In this document: piece by piece, positions 16,627 to 24,979 of the stretch
Layout of the letters: each line of letters opens with the position of its first letter
How positions within the stretch are numbered: position 1 is the stretch's first letter
Assembly: GCF_014334055.1 (NCBI RefSeq)
Contig: NZ_CP060490.1
Coordinates: forward strand, 62,001 to 126,000
Length of the DNA: 64,000 bases
Direction: 5' to 3'
DNA from: Oscillibacter hominis
Lineage (GTDB): Bacteria > Bacillota > Clostridia > Oscillospirales > Oscillospiraceae
The notes under the pieces: model-generated
Seen by the model: only the letters and a program-made list of their open reading frames with translations
Database searches by the model: none
What the model was told of the DNA's origin: nothing
Translations under genes and position numbers: made by a program

Positions 16627-18375
16627 TTAAGCAAGACTCCAGCCAGCCGCACTCTTTCGGATATTGACAAAATCCTGATAGATACCAGGCTGTTTCAAAA
16701 GTTCCTCATGGGTTCCTTGCTGTGCAATCTGGCCGTTGTCTATAACTAAAATCTGATCGGCGTTCTGGATGGTATTTAGGCGGTGAGCGATTACAAGCAG
16801 GGTCTTTCCCTTCACCAATTCGGAAATAGCCTCCTGAATATAGCTTTCATTGTCCGTATCTACACTTGCGGTAGCTTCATCCAAAATGACAATAGGCGCG
16901 TCTTTCAGAATACAGCGGGCAATCGAAATACGCTGTTTTTCGCCGCCAGAAAGTGTTGCACCGCCCTCACCAACCACCGTTTGGAATCCGTCGGGCAAAG
17001 CCATAATGAAATCATAGCAGCGGGCTTTTCTGGCAGCCTCATAGACTTCTTCTTCCGTGGCATCCGGCTTTCCCATGATGATATTGTTGTAAATGGTGTC
17101 CTGAAACAGATACACGCGCTGGAATACCATGCTGATCTGATCCATCAATTCCGACAGAGGTACATTGCGAATATCCACGCCCCTTATCGTCACATTGCCG
17201 GATTTTACATCCCAAAGTCGCGCCAGCAAGTTTGCAATGGTGGACTTACCGCTACCGGACGGTCCAACCAGCGCTGTCATAGAATTTTTCTTCATGGCAA
17301 AACCGATATGATGCAGAACCTCTTTATCCTGATAAGCAAATGTAACATCGTTGAACAGGACTTCCGGCTGTCCCGGCTGTGCCTGAGCCGGAATATGCTG
17401 CTTTCCGTTGTCGGAAAGTTCCGGTTCATCCAATACCGCTTCAATACGATCAAGGGCAGCGTTCATAACGGTTAGTCTGGATGCTTCTCCATAGAGAGCC
17501 TTCAACGGGCCAAAAAGATCAAATACAAATAGTAGAACACCCAACACATAAGCCAAAGAAAGCGCACCGCTCTGTTCCAACACAATAGACAGGCCGAAAA
17601 TTGCCGCAATACCAATACCGTAAAGGATATTCAGCCCCATTGTCCACGGGGTCATTTTTCGTTCAAAGTCAAGCGATGTATTTCTGGAACGCTTGAAATT
17701 GCCGGACAGTTCTTCGGATTTTTCTCCAAGCAGGTTATAGCTCTTAATAACACCAATGCCCTCCACAAAAGACAGCACCGCATCGGTAAGCCGTTCACTC
17801 TGCTCCTGACGGCCTGCTGCTTCTCGTAGGGAAACTTTGTTCATTCCCTTAGATACCAGCCATGCCAAAATAGTAACTATCGCAGCGATCAAGCCAAGCT
17901 GCCAATTCAGATAAAACATGAACGCCAGCAAAACCAGCGAGGACAGCAGATAGCTCATCATGTTTCCCAGCGTACTCATAGCGACTTCTTCAATGAACAC
18001 CATGTCGGTACTGAGGACAGAACTGATCTTGCCAATATTGCCGGAAGTGAAATATCCCATCGGAAGTTTCCGCAGATGGCCGCCCAATTCGATACGCTTG
18101 TCAGCGAACATCAAATATCCCGCTGCACTTTGCAGGCTGTCACTAAGATAATGGACGAGCATCTGAACCAGCACAATAGCGGCAAGGCCAAGTCCCACAT
18201 AAAGGCAAGTCTGCCCGGTAATGGTCTTGTTTGCAAATCCACTCAAAACCACAAAGGCCAGAAAAATCGGCATTTTGGACAGAATGGATTCCAGAAACGC
18301 ACAAACAAATGCGCCCTGAATACGGCTCTTATAACGGCCGGAAAGTTTCAATATTCTTGAAAACAAAGCAAACAT
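16627..18375 (-). CDS. ABC transporter, fused permease/ATPase (YbtQ/IrtB-like)
   Basis: 582 aa. Six membrane segments in residues 1-320, then an ATPase with Walker [10 protein letters not shown], signature LSGGEKQR, and Walker B VILDEATASVDTDNE. ATG 18375 directly follows the partner's TAA. Together with the gene at 18376 it forms a heterodimer. Pairs of this shape next to DtxR and AraC regulators resemble YbtP/YbtQ and IrtA/IrtB, which import metal-siderophore complexes despite an exporter fold. Substrate is inferred only from context. Confidence 0.88.
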   Translation of the reverse strand: MFALFSRILKLSGRYKSRIQGAFVCAFLESILSKMPIFLAFVVLSGFANKTITGQTCLYVGLGLAAIVLVQMLVHYLSDSLQSAAGYLMFADKRIELGGHLRKLPMGYFTSGNIGKISSVLSTDMVFIEEVAMSTLGNMMSYLLSSLVLLAFMFYLNWQLGLIAAIVTILAWLVSKGMNKVSLREAAGRQEQSERLTDAVLSFVEGIGVIKSYNLLGEKSEELSGNFKRSRNTSLDFERKMTPWTMGLNILYGIGIAAIFGLSIVLEQSGALSLAYVLGVLLFVFDLFGPLKALYGEASRLTVMNAALDRIEAVLDEPELSDNGKQHIPAQAQPGQPEVLFNDVTFAYQDKEVLHHIGFAMKKNSMTALVGPSGSGKSTIANLLARLWDVKSGNVTIRGVDIRNVPLSELMDQISMVFQRVYLFQDTIYNNIIMGKPDATEEEVYEAARKARCYDFIMALPDGFQTVVGEGGATLSGGEKQRISIARCILKDAPIVILDEATASVDTDNESYIQEAISELVKGKTLLVIAHRLNTIQNADQILVIDNGQIAQQGTHEELLKQPGIYQDFVNIRKSAAGWSLA

Positions 18376-20160
18376 TTATTTTCCCTCCTTTGCAGTGTGT
18401 ACTTTCCACTCGGCGCTGTCTTGTGCCGCTTTCCACAACTTTTGATATTCAGGGCAGGACTGGATCAGCTCTTGATGTCTGCCCGTTGCAACCAGTTTTC
18501 CGTGATCCATAACACAAATCTGATCTGCGTTCATAATGGCTGGTAATTTGTGTGCAATAACCACAAGGGTCTTACCTTTTACAAGCTCTGCAATGGCGGC
18601 CTCCATCTTTTCTTCGTTTTCAGGATCGGCATAGGCAGTTGCCTCGTCAAGCACCACAATAGGAGCATCCTTTAAGATTGCCCTTGCCAGAGAAATACGC
18701 TGGCGCTGACCGCCGGAGAGCATTTTTCCTGCATCACCAGCCATCGAATGAATACCCTGCGGAAGTTTCTCAAGGAACTCCATACACTGAGCTTTCTTTG
18801 CGGCCTCCACCACTTCTTCATCCGTTGCGTTCAGCCGACCAAGCCGAATGTTTTCGAGCAGAGAGGTATTGAACAGGTATTGATCCTGTGCCACATAGGA
18901 GATACGGCTGTTGAGTGCTTCAAGACTCATATCGCATAGTTTCTGCCCACCGATGGAAATACTGCCTTTCTGTGGGTCATAATAGTGAATCAGCAGTTTC
19001 GCTAATGTACTCTTGCCGGAGCCAGATTCACCAACAAGGGCTGTTTTCTGTCCAGCTTTTGCCGTAAAGGAAATGTCATGGAGAACTTCATCCTCAATTA
19101 CAACAGGCTTTCCATCCGGGCCGGGCTGTGTGGTCTGATAAGCGAAAGAAACATGGTCATAAGTAATGGTGTCATCTTTCCCGTGGAACGCATCTTCTGT
19201 CTGCTGGAGCTCCGGCGCATCCAACACCTGCTCCAATGCAGAAATTTTATAGTTAAGCTGGGGCATGGTAGGCAGGAAACCGAGAGATTTCAGCAGCGGC
19301 ATACCAATACTTAAAGAAAGACACAGTACCAAGATCAAATTAGGCAGAGTAGACCAGCCAGAGAGAACGAACCATGCGCCAACAGGCAAAGTCAGAATAA
19401 TGGTGCATGGAAGCAGACTGCTGTAAATTGCCATCCACGGCCACGCCGCCTTGTACCACGCCAGAGTATAGTCCCGATAATCTGATACATCTTTGCGGAA
19501 CCGCTCATAGGAATCTGCGTCCTTATTGAATACCTTAACAACTTCCATACCGTTAATGTACTCAATAATGGTATTGTTCATCTTTTGTCCGGCCATGTAG
19601 TAAGGCCCCATTTTCTTCATGCCAACGGAATACATCGTCATCATGGCAATCAGACTGATCGGAATGGATGCCAGCGACAGAAGCGCCAGTTTCCAATCCA
19701 CAAAGAACATTGCCACATAAACCGCAATAGGGATCATCAGGTTTGCAATTCCCTCCGGCATGGAGTGAGCCAGCAAAACTTCCAGACTGTCTACATCATC
19801 CACGAACAGCTTTTTGACTGTGCCGGTGCCTTTATCCTGAATGACACCGAGGGGCAGCTTTTCAAACCGTTTTTGAAGTGCCGTCCGCAGACGGAGCAGC
19901 GTGTCGTAAGCGGCTTTGTGAGAAAGATTCAGTCCCCAGCCATAGAAAAGGGCTTGCAGAACCAGACACGCCAAGACAAGAACCACACGCAAAATGATAA
20001 AGGATGCTTCAATAGATTCACCCATGACCAGCGGCGCGATCACCTGATAAGCCAGCACAAAGGGCAAGACACCCATCAGGACGCTGACCAGCACGATGGC
20101 CGTTGCTGCATAAAGCCCCTTCTTATGAGGCCCTGCATACTCAAATACTTTTTGAAACAT
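18376..20160 (-). CDS. ABC transporter, fused permease/ATPase (YbtP/IrtA-like)
   Basis: 594 aa, ATG 20160 after AGGAGG. Membrane part in residues 15-310, ATPase with GESGSGKST, LSGGQRQR and VVLDEATAYADPENE. The AYADPENE variant after Walker B (instead of the usual SALD) is shared by YbtPQ/IrtAB-type transporters and supports that assignment. Partner of the gene at 16627. Confidence 0.88.
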   Translation of the reverse strand: MFQKVFEYAGPHKKGLYAATAIVLVSVLMGVLPFVLAYQVIAPLVMGESIEASFIILRVVLVLACLVLQALFYGWGLNLSHKAAYDTLLRLRTALQKRFEKLPLGVIQDKGTGTVKKLFVDDVDSLEVLLAHSMPEGIANLMIPIAVYVAMFFVDWKLALLSLASIPISLIAMMTMYSVGMKKMGPYYMAGQKMNNTIIEYINGMEVVKVFNKDADSYERFRKDVSDYRDYTLAWYKAAWPWMAIYSSLLPCTIILTLPVGAWFVLSGWSTLPNLILVLCLSLSIGMPLLKSLGFLPTMPQLNYKISALEQVLDAPELQQTEDAFHGKDDTITYDHVSFAYQTTQPGPDGKPVVIEDEVLHDISFTAKAGQKTALVGESGSGKSTLAKLLIHYYDPQKGSISIGGQKLCDMSLEALNSRISYVAQDQYLFNTSLLENIRLGRLNATDEEVVEAAKKAQCMEFLEKLPQGIHSMAGDAGKMLSGGQRQRISLARAILKDAPIVVLDEATAYADPENEEKMEAAIAELVKGKTLVVIAHKLPAIMNADQICVMDHGKLVATGRHQELIQSCPEYQKLWKAAQDSAEWKVHTAKEGK

Positions 20161-20175
20161 AATTCCAACCTCCTA

Positions 20176-21642
20176 TCAGGTAAAATATTTTTCGGACAGC
20201 GTTTTCAAAATTTCTGGTGAAAGCCTTTGATTTTGAATAGCCCCGTCATCATCCAACTGAACCACCTCCGTACAGGTACGGACAATAAACTCAAAATCGT
20301 GGGACACCACAAACACGATCACACCAGAGCTTGAAAGCTGTTCGATCAGTTTGCTGACACGCACCATAGAATCATAGTCCAAACCACTGGTAGGCTCGTC
20401 AAAGTAGATTACCGGGCTGCCCTTTACGATTGCCGCACCGATAGTAACCCGTTGCTTTTGACCTCCTGAAAGGGATGCCGGATGCCGTTCCCGGTAATCT
20501 GATAGTTCCAGTGCTTTCAGTGTTTCATCCACTTTTTCTTTGCAATCGTCCCTCATTCCAAGGGATAGTTCTTCCTCCACGCTGCTGGCAAAAAGCTGAT
20601 AATCCGTATCTTGCATGACAAGATAGGAAAGTGACCGCCGCTGGCGTGGTGTAAGTTTTTTTCCGTCAAAGCAGACCTCGCCGCGCTGCTGCTTTAGCAA
20701 ACCCGTTAAAATAGATAAGAGGGTTGTTTTTCCAGCCCCGTTATGGCCCAGAATACCGATCACATCTCCTGCATGAGCTTCAAAGCTGACATTTTGAAAA
20801 ATATCCGGCCCCTTCTTGTAGGCAAAGCCTAAATTGTGAACATTCAGCCGATGTGTCTCATCCTTTGTGTGCGGCCTTTCCTGATAATGTTCTGCATCGC
20901 GTTCCGGGTATGCTGTCCGCAGACCATAAGAAATTCGTGTTTCTTCGGGCAAAGAGCAAAACTGTTCCCCTGTGAACTCATGCTCAATTTTTCCGTTCTG
21001 AATCAAAAAGGCTCTATCAATCAGATCGCGCAAATAATAAAAACGATGCTCTACCACAAAAATTGTGTATCCAGCGTGTTTCAGTTTTCCCATAATTTCT
21101 GCCAACCGTTTGGTAGCGGCATAGTCCAGATTTGCCGATGGTTCATCAAAAATATATACTTTTGGCCCCAGTGCATAGACAGAACCGATTGCGATCTGTT
21201 GCTTCTCCCCGCTGGATAATGCAAAGATACTTCTGTTCAAGTAGTTTACCAATTCCAACTCTTTCGCCGCTTTTGCAATGCGATCAATCGTTTCCTCGCG
21301 GGGTAGTCCGAGATTTTCGCAGCCGAAAGCCAGTTCCCGCGTGGTATCCGTCATAAAGAATTGAGAGCGTGGGTCTTGGAATACCGTTCCAACCTGTCCG
21401 GCTAATTCAGACGGCTTCATTTCCAGCAGCGAATGACCATCCATGAGCAGATCGCCTTGGATTTCTCCGGGATAAAAGTGCGGAATCAGACCGTTGAGTG
21501 AGCGGATCAGGGTTGTTTTGCCGCAGCCGCTTCGCCCTGTCAGAAGAATGAACTCACCCGTCTGTACGGTCATATCAATTCCACGGAGGGTGAAGTCTTT
21601 GCTTTCTTCATAACGAAAGCTAAAATTCAGAAATGAGATCAT
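20176..21642 (-). CDS. ECF transporter ATPase, two fused ATP-binding domains
   Basis: About 488 aa with two complete ATPase halves: first GRSGCGKTT and LSSGEKQQ, second GHNGAGKTT and LSGGQKQR with Walker B VIYFDEPTSGLDYDS. ATG 21642 has GGAGGG seven bases upstream; ATG 21648 is too close. Such a fusion of EcfA1 and EcfA2 powers an energy-coupling-factor vitamin/metal transporter together with the EcfT (21645) and S (22532) genes. The start overlaps the EcfT stop region, so the genes are coupled. Confidence 0.9.
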   Translation of the reverse strand: MISFLNFSFRYEESKDFTLRGIDMTVQTGEFILLTGRSGCGKTTLIRSLNGLIPHFYPGEIQGDLLMDGHSLLEMKPSELAGQVGTVFQDPRSQFFMTDTTRELAFGCENLGLPREETIDRIAKAAKELELVNYLNRSIFALSSGEKQQIAIGSVYALGPKVYIFDEPSANLDYAATKRLAEIMGKLKHAGYTIFVVEHRFYYLRDLIDRAFLIQNGKIEHEFTGEQFCSLPEETRISYGLRTAYPERDAEHYQERPHTKDETHRLNVHNLGFAYKKGPDIFQNVSFEAHAGDVIGILGHNGAGKTTLLSILTGLLKQQRGEVCFDGKKLTPRQRRSLSYLVMQDTDYQLFASSVEEELSLGMRDDCKEKVDETLKALELSDYRERHPASLSGGQKQRVTIGAAIVKGSPVIYFDEPTSGLDYDSMVRVSKLIEQLSSSGVIVFVVSHDFEFIVRTCTEVVQLDDDGAIQNQRLSPEILKTLSEKYFT

Positions 21643-21644
21643 CG

Positions 21645-22418
21645 TCATACCCTCCACAAAATGATTTCCCCGATTTTAGTCTGATCGATAAAAAGCAAAC
21701 CGACCAAAAAGAGGATACCAAACAGCGATACCACGATTTCCGGCCACGAAAAACGGATTGGCCGCAGCGCGTATCGTTTGCACTCCAACTCCAGACCGCG
21801 TGTTGTGCCGGATGCTGCCAGTTCATCAGTGACTTTCAAGCACCGCATCAGCAGAGGTATCAAAATATATTCTATGGTTGCTAACGGATGGGATACCCGT
21901 TTCCACACGGTATCACTGATACCGCGAATATCCATCGTGCTTCGGATTTGTCGGTATTCAATCCGTAAAGTAGGGATATAGCGGAACATAACAACAAGGG
22001 GGATTGTGACTGCCTGGGGCAGCCGCATCCGTTGAAGTGCCACCATTAAGTCATCCATGTATGTAGTTCGCAATATCCAAAGTCCCATCATCATGATAGG
22101 GATCAATTTTAAGACCGTCACGCCGAACACGCTCATAATCACACTTAAAACCGGAACTTGGACATAACGGAGCAGGGCATTGAGATAAGCAACAATAATA
22201 TAGGTCACTATCATTTTGACAGCCCATTTTCCACCGTTACCCAAGGCAATAAACAGCCCATAAACCAGCATGAGCGCGAGACTGACAACTTCTCCGGCCA
22301 GAAAATAACTGACAAAACCAATGCAGACCAAAAGAAGTATCTTGCAGCGTGGGTCGAGGAGCGCAGAGCCATGTAGGGGCTGGCGCTCAATTATTTGTTT
22401 AATTTGTGCTTCTTCCAT
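21645..22418 (-). CDS. ECF transporter T component (EcfT)
   Basis: 257 aa membrane protein starting MEEAQIKQIIERQPLHG. It has at least five hydrophobic segments, and cytoplasmic coupling helices carry the EcfT motifs: RYIPTLRIEYRQIRSTMDIRG and the Ala-Arg-Gly-like SGTTRGLE. It links the ATPase (20176-21642) to the S component (22532-23134). Confidence 0.88.
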   Translation of the reverse strand: MEEAQIKQIIERQPLHGSALLDPRCKILLLVCIGFVSYFLAGEVVSLALMLVYGLFIALGNGGKWAVKMIVTYIIVAYLNALLRYVQVPVLSVIMSVFGVTVLKLIPIMMMGLWILRTTYMDDLMVALQRMRLPQAVTIPLVVMFRYIPTLRIEYRQIRSTMDIRGISDTVWKRVSHPLATIEYILIPLLMRCLKVTDELAASGTTRGLELECKRYALRPIRFSWPEIVVSLFGILFLVGLLFIDQTKIGEIILWRV

Positions 22419-22440
22419 TCAAATGTCTCCCTATAAAAAT

Positions 22441-22476
22441 CAAAGCGCGGGACGGTTCTCAGCCCCACGCTCTGAA
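22441..22476 (-). terminator. Weak hairpin between S and T component genes
   Basis: On the minus strand GCGTGGG can pair with CCCGCGC (one G-T pair), followed by TTTGATTTTT. A possible partial terminator that lowers EcfT/EcfA relative to the S component. Confidence 0.45.
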
Positions 22477-22531
22477 GTCAGGCAGCCCGCTTGCCTGTAT
22501 TGCCTGATAAAGTTTCAGGGGGCTGATCCTG

Positions 22532-23134
22532 TTATTTTACTGAAACAAGTCCAGCTTTGATAAAGTGTTTTTTCAATGCTTTCTGACCGATAAAGCCACC
22601 AATCAGACCGCCCACCAATCCGGCAGCAACAATGACTACCAGCATGGGAACGGAAGTAATGCTCAACATTCCCTGAATGTACTCCGGGGCAATATTGTTT
22701 TTCTCCATTGCTCCGACAAATGCGCTTTGAAGAAATTTGATGGGGCAGATAGCACTAAAAGCGAAGATAGCACTGAACAGTGCATAGGCTGCCATCATGG
22801 ACTTCATTGTGATTTCATTCCGGCTCATAACCAGAAAATCGCAAATGATACCGCCAATTACCAAGCCGATAGGAATAAACCAGAAAGCACCAACCAGCAG
22901 GAACAGGATGGCCTGAATTGCGGCGCAAATGGTAAACACGCCTTTCTTCGGAACCTTAGCCAGCAGGAGCATCATAACGATGCCATTCGGGATCGCAACA
23001 ACGGACGGATAAAATACGTTTGTCACCGGGCCAGCCACGCTCATAATGGTGCTGATAACCATGCAGATAATCCACATGAGGGCCGTTAAAACACCGATGA
23101 GAATAAAATCTTTCGCATTTAGCTTTTGTTTCAT
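22532..23134 (-). CDS. ECF transporter S component (MptD-like)
   Basis: 200 aa, ATG 23134 after GAGGAGG. It has an N-terminal MKQKLNAKDFILIG followed by five to six membrane helices, and a C-terminal glycine-zipper stretch (AAGLVGGLIGGFIGQKALK). The length and layout match the MptD family of S components with unknown substrate. In this cluster (DtxR regulator, siderophore-type ABC pair) it may bind a metallophore or a precursor. Confidence 0.8.
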   Translation of the reverse strand: MKQKLNAKDFILIGVLTALMWIICMVISTIMSVAGPVTNVFYPSVVAIPNGIVMMLLLAKVPKKGVFTICAAIQAILFLLVGAFWFIPIGLVIGGIICDFLVMSRNEITMKSMMAAYALFSAIFAFSAICPIKFLQSAFVGAMEKNNIAPEYIQGMLSITSVPMLVVIVAAGLVGGLIGGFIGQKALKKHFIKAGLVSVK

Positions 23135-23172
23135 ACTCTTATTCCTCCTCACTTTATTTGGAAAATAAAAAA

Positions 23173-23206
23173 TGCGATGTGGTTAATGTTCTCTAACCAC
23201 ATCGCA
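23173..23206 (-). terminator. Hairpin at the start of the ECF transcript
   Basis: A perfect 13-bp stem (23173-23185 with 23194-23206) and 8-base loop. On the minus strand it is followed by TTTTTTATTTTC, a terminator shape. It both ends the AraC transcript and lies inside the first bases of the downstream transcript from the promoter at 23208-23236. Confidence 0.75.
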
Positions 23207-23207
23207 A

Positions 23208-23263
23208 ATTGTACCAATTTCCGTTGTTACATCCAACCCAAACCCGATTTCATTCTACCCAAA
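23208..23263 (-). promoter_or_regulatory. Promoter with AraC-type direct repeats before the ECF genes
   Basis: On the minus strand TTGGAT (23231-23236) and TACAAT (23208-23213) are 17 bp apart. Two direct repeats of ACCCAAA on the + strand (23236-23242 and 23257-23263), 21 bp apart, touch the -35, as expected for an AraC-type activator site. Confidence 0.55.
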
Positions 23264-23280
23264 ATCGGTATTTTTTAGGT

Positions 23281-24246
23281 TTAGCCAATCGTATTTTCAT
23301 CTTTATAGTTCTTAGGTATTACTCCATATTTCTTTTTGAACGCAGCCGCAAAATTGCTTGGTTTTGAATATCCAACCAGCGTTGCAATCTGGCTTACGTT
23401 CAAGTCGCTTTCCAAAAGTAGCCCGGCTGCCTTTTCCAGTCTTTGATCTATGATATATGCGTGAACAGATGTCCCAAATAAAGAATTAAATCCCTTTGTC
23501 AGTTTGGAAACACTGATATTTACCTTTTTCGCCAGTTCCTCACAACTTGGTGCAAAAGCAAGCTGGCTGTCGATGATCCGTTTTGCTTCAGTAATCGAGT
23601 CCCTGTCACTTTTAGAAATACTGATATAGCTTGATGAAAGAATACTAAGTTCCAATACTTCACTCAAATACACGGACAGCAATTCAAAAACCTTACTTTC
23701 CAGAAATAAATACCCTAAACCGCCCCGGTATTGCGTAAAATCTTTTACCTCCGCAAAAATGTGCTCCATATACGGGGTAATGTTCACTTTTGAAATGCCA
23801 GTCAATAACTTCTTCTCATAAGCATCTATCTCACTATCTTCAAAGTAGTCATTCAAGATTTTGTGAAAATAGGGCATGGGAATTTTTATATTTTTGAAAA
23901 GGAAGTCTGTTTTCCCGGAATAACACAGATATTCCATCTTACCATGTCCTCGATAAATACAAGATTCGCCTTTCTGTATGCTGACACTTTGACGTGCATC
24001 TGCAATATTCCACGATACGCCATCATTGAAGCAAAATAAAAGTTGAATATAATCTTCGCAGCTTACACCCTGCACATTCATATCAGAAAAATAGTTCATT
24101 TTCCAGTCTGATACAACAGCTCCTTGCTTTGTAACAACCTGTGAAATCTGGCCTGTTCCCATATCAGCCGGAATATCTATTGTCACTGTCTGCGGAGAGT
24201 TGGAGAGCAGATCATGGTACAGCTTCGTCATGTATTGGTTTGTCAT
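23281..24246 (-). CDS. AraC family transcriptional activator of the cargo
   Basis: 321 aa, ATG 24246 after AAAGGAGGG. Residues 1-215 form a sensor domain without a clear known fold. The C-terminal 100 residues hold two helix-turn-helix motifs (SCEELAKKVNISVSKLTKGF and VSQIATLVGYSKPSNFAAAF) and the family end GVIPKNY. The layout resembles siderophore-responsive regulators such as YbtA and PchR, where the ligand is the siderophore. It is first in the cargo operon, behind a promoter with a DtxR-like dyad, and direct repeats upstream of the ECF genes fit its role. Confidence 0.85.
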   Translation of the reverse strand: MTNQYMTKLYHDLLSNSPQTVTIDIPADMGTGQISQVVTKQGAVVSDWKMNYFSDMNVQGVSCEDYIQLLFCFNDGVSWNIADARQSVSIQKGESCIYRGHGKMEYLCYSGKTDFLFKNIKIPMPYFHKILNDYFEDSEIDAYEKKLLTGISKVNITPYMEHIFAEVKDFTQYRGGLGYLFLESKVFELLSVYLSEVLELSILSSSYISISKSDRDSITEAKRIIDSQLAFAPSCEELAKKVNISVSKLTKGFNSLFGTSVHAYIIDQRLEKAAGLLLESDLNVSQIATLVGYSKPSNFAAAFKKKYGVIPKNYKDENTIG

Positions 24247-24266
24247 CGTGCGCCCTCCTTTCTGGG

Positions 24267-24313
24267 TTAGCCAAGGCTAAGCATATAATACTTTATATTT
24301 TGATGGCAGTCAA
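24267..24313 (-). promoter_or_regulatory. Promoter with DtxR-like operator for the cargo operon
   Basis: On the minus strand TTGACT (24308-24313) and TATTAT (24285-24290) are 17 bp apart. Right downstream is the perfect 14-bp dyad TTAGCC-TT-GGCTAA (24267-24280), similar to DtxR/IdeR sites. Binding there would block transcription. Confidence 0.6.
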
Positions 24314-24418
24314 GGTAGGGTCGCCAATTGCTAAAGTGAAATTAAATAGTCAGTAGTATGAAATAGATAGTCGTTCAAATAATATCACATGAAATGTAAA
24401 ATCATATCAGGTGATGTT

Positions 24419-24778
24419 ATGAAGATAGAACGAGATGAAAGACGCTTTGATTTTCACGATATAGGGCTCGCCATCAAGCGTGCAAGAGAAGCCAGCGGCA
24501 TGACACAGGAGCAACTGGCCTATATTGTTGACCGCGCTCCGCGTACCATTATGTATAATGAAAATGATGGTCAGCATCCAAGCTTCAACACCTTTTATCA
24601 GATGGTCACAATGTTTGATATATCGGTGGATCAATACTTTTACCCGTCCCAGAATAGCGGGAGCGAGTGCAGGAAGCGGATTGATGCCATGTTGAACGCC
24701 TTGGACGAAAGAGAATTGAAAATCGTTGAAGCTACAATCCAAGCGATGAAAGCATCGAAAGAAACGGAGGAAACGTAA
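24419..24778 (+). CDS. XRE-type helix-turn-helix regulator
   Basis: 119 aa, ATG 24419 after AGGTGATG. The Cro/CI-type helix-turn-helix is at residues 12-65 (IGLAIKRAREASGMTQEQLAYIVDRAPRT). A short C-terminal helical tail rich in Glu and Lys follows. It is divergent from the AraC gene and next to the candidate transfer origin, so it could control the transfer genes or the cargo. The ligand is unknown. Confidence 0.85.
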   Translation: MKIERDERRFDFHDIGLAIKRAREASGMTQEQLAYIVDRAPRTIMYNENDGQHPSFNTFYQMVTMFDISVDQYFYPSQNSGSECRKRIDAMLNALDERELKIVEATIQAMKASKETEET

Positions 24779-24837
24779 AAGAAAGCGTAACCTCCGTTTT
24801 TTGCGCCATGTTGCGGGTTGCGCGTTTTGGCAAGCAA

Positions 24838-24916
24838 TTCGGGTGTGGCCACACTCCGAAATTTTTGCAGGGCGCAGGGCCCGCAAAAATGCTTGTTGGG
24901 GAGCTCCCCAAACCCG
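24838..24916 (+). other. Candidate transfer origin (oriT), locus A
   Basis: Three successive inverted repeats downstream of the relaxase gene: TTCGG-n-GTGTGG/CCACAC-n-CCGAA at 24838-24860, TTTTTGC/GCAAAAA flanking a GC-rich loop (24862-24889), and the perfect 16-bp palindrome TTGGGGAGCTCCCCAA at 24896-24911 preceded by GCTTG and followed by ACCC. This arrangement close to MobC and relaxase genes is typical for an oriT. A related set lies at 43323-43409. Confidence 0.55.
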
Positions 24917-24921
24917 CTGTA

Positions 24922-24944
24922 CTTCGGGACAAATTGTCCCAAAG
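24922..24944. repeat. Dispersed 23-bp palindrome, copy 4
   Basis: CTTCGGGACA-AAT-TGTCCCAAAG, between candidate oriT and the relaxase stop codon. Confidence 0.9.
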
Positions 24945-24979
24945 TCCCGGTGCGCTGCACCGTAGTCTGCGGCCCGTCA

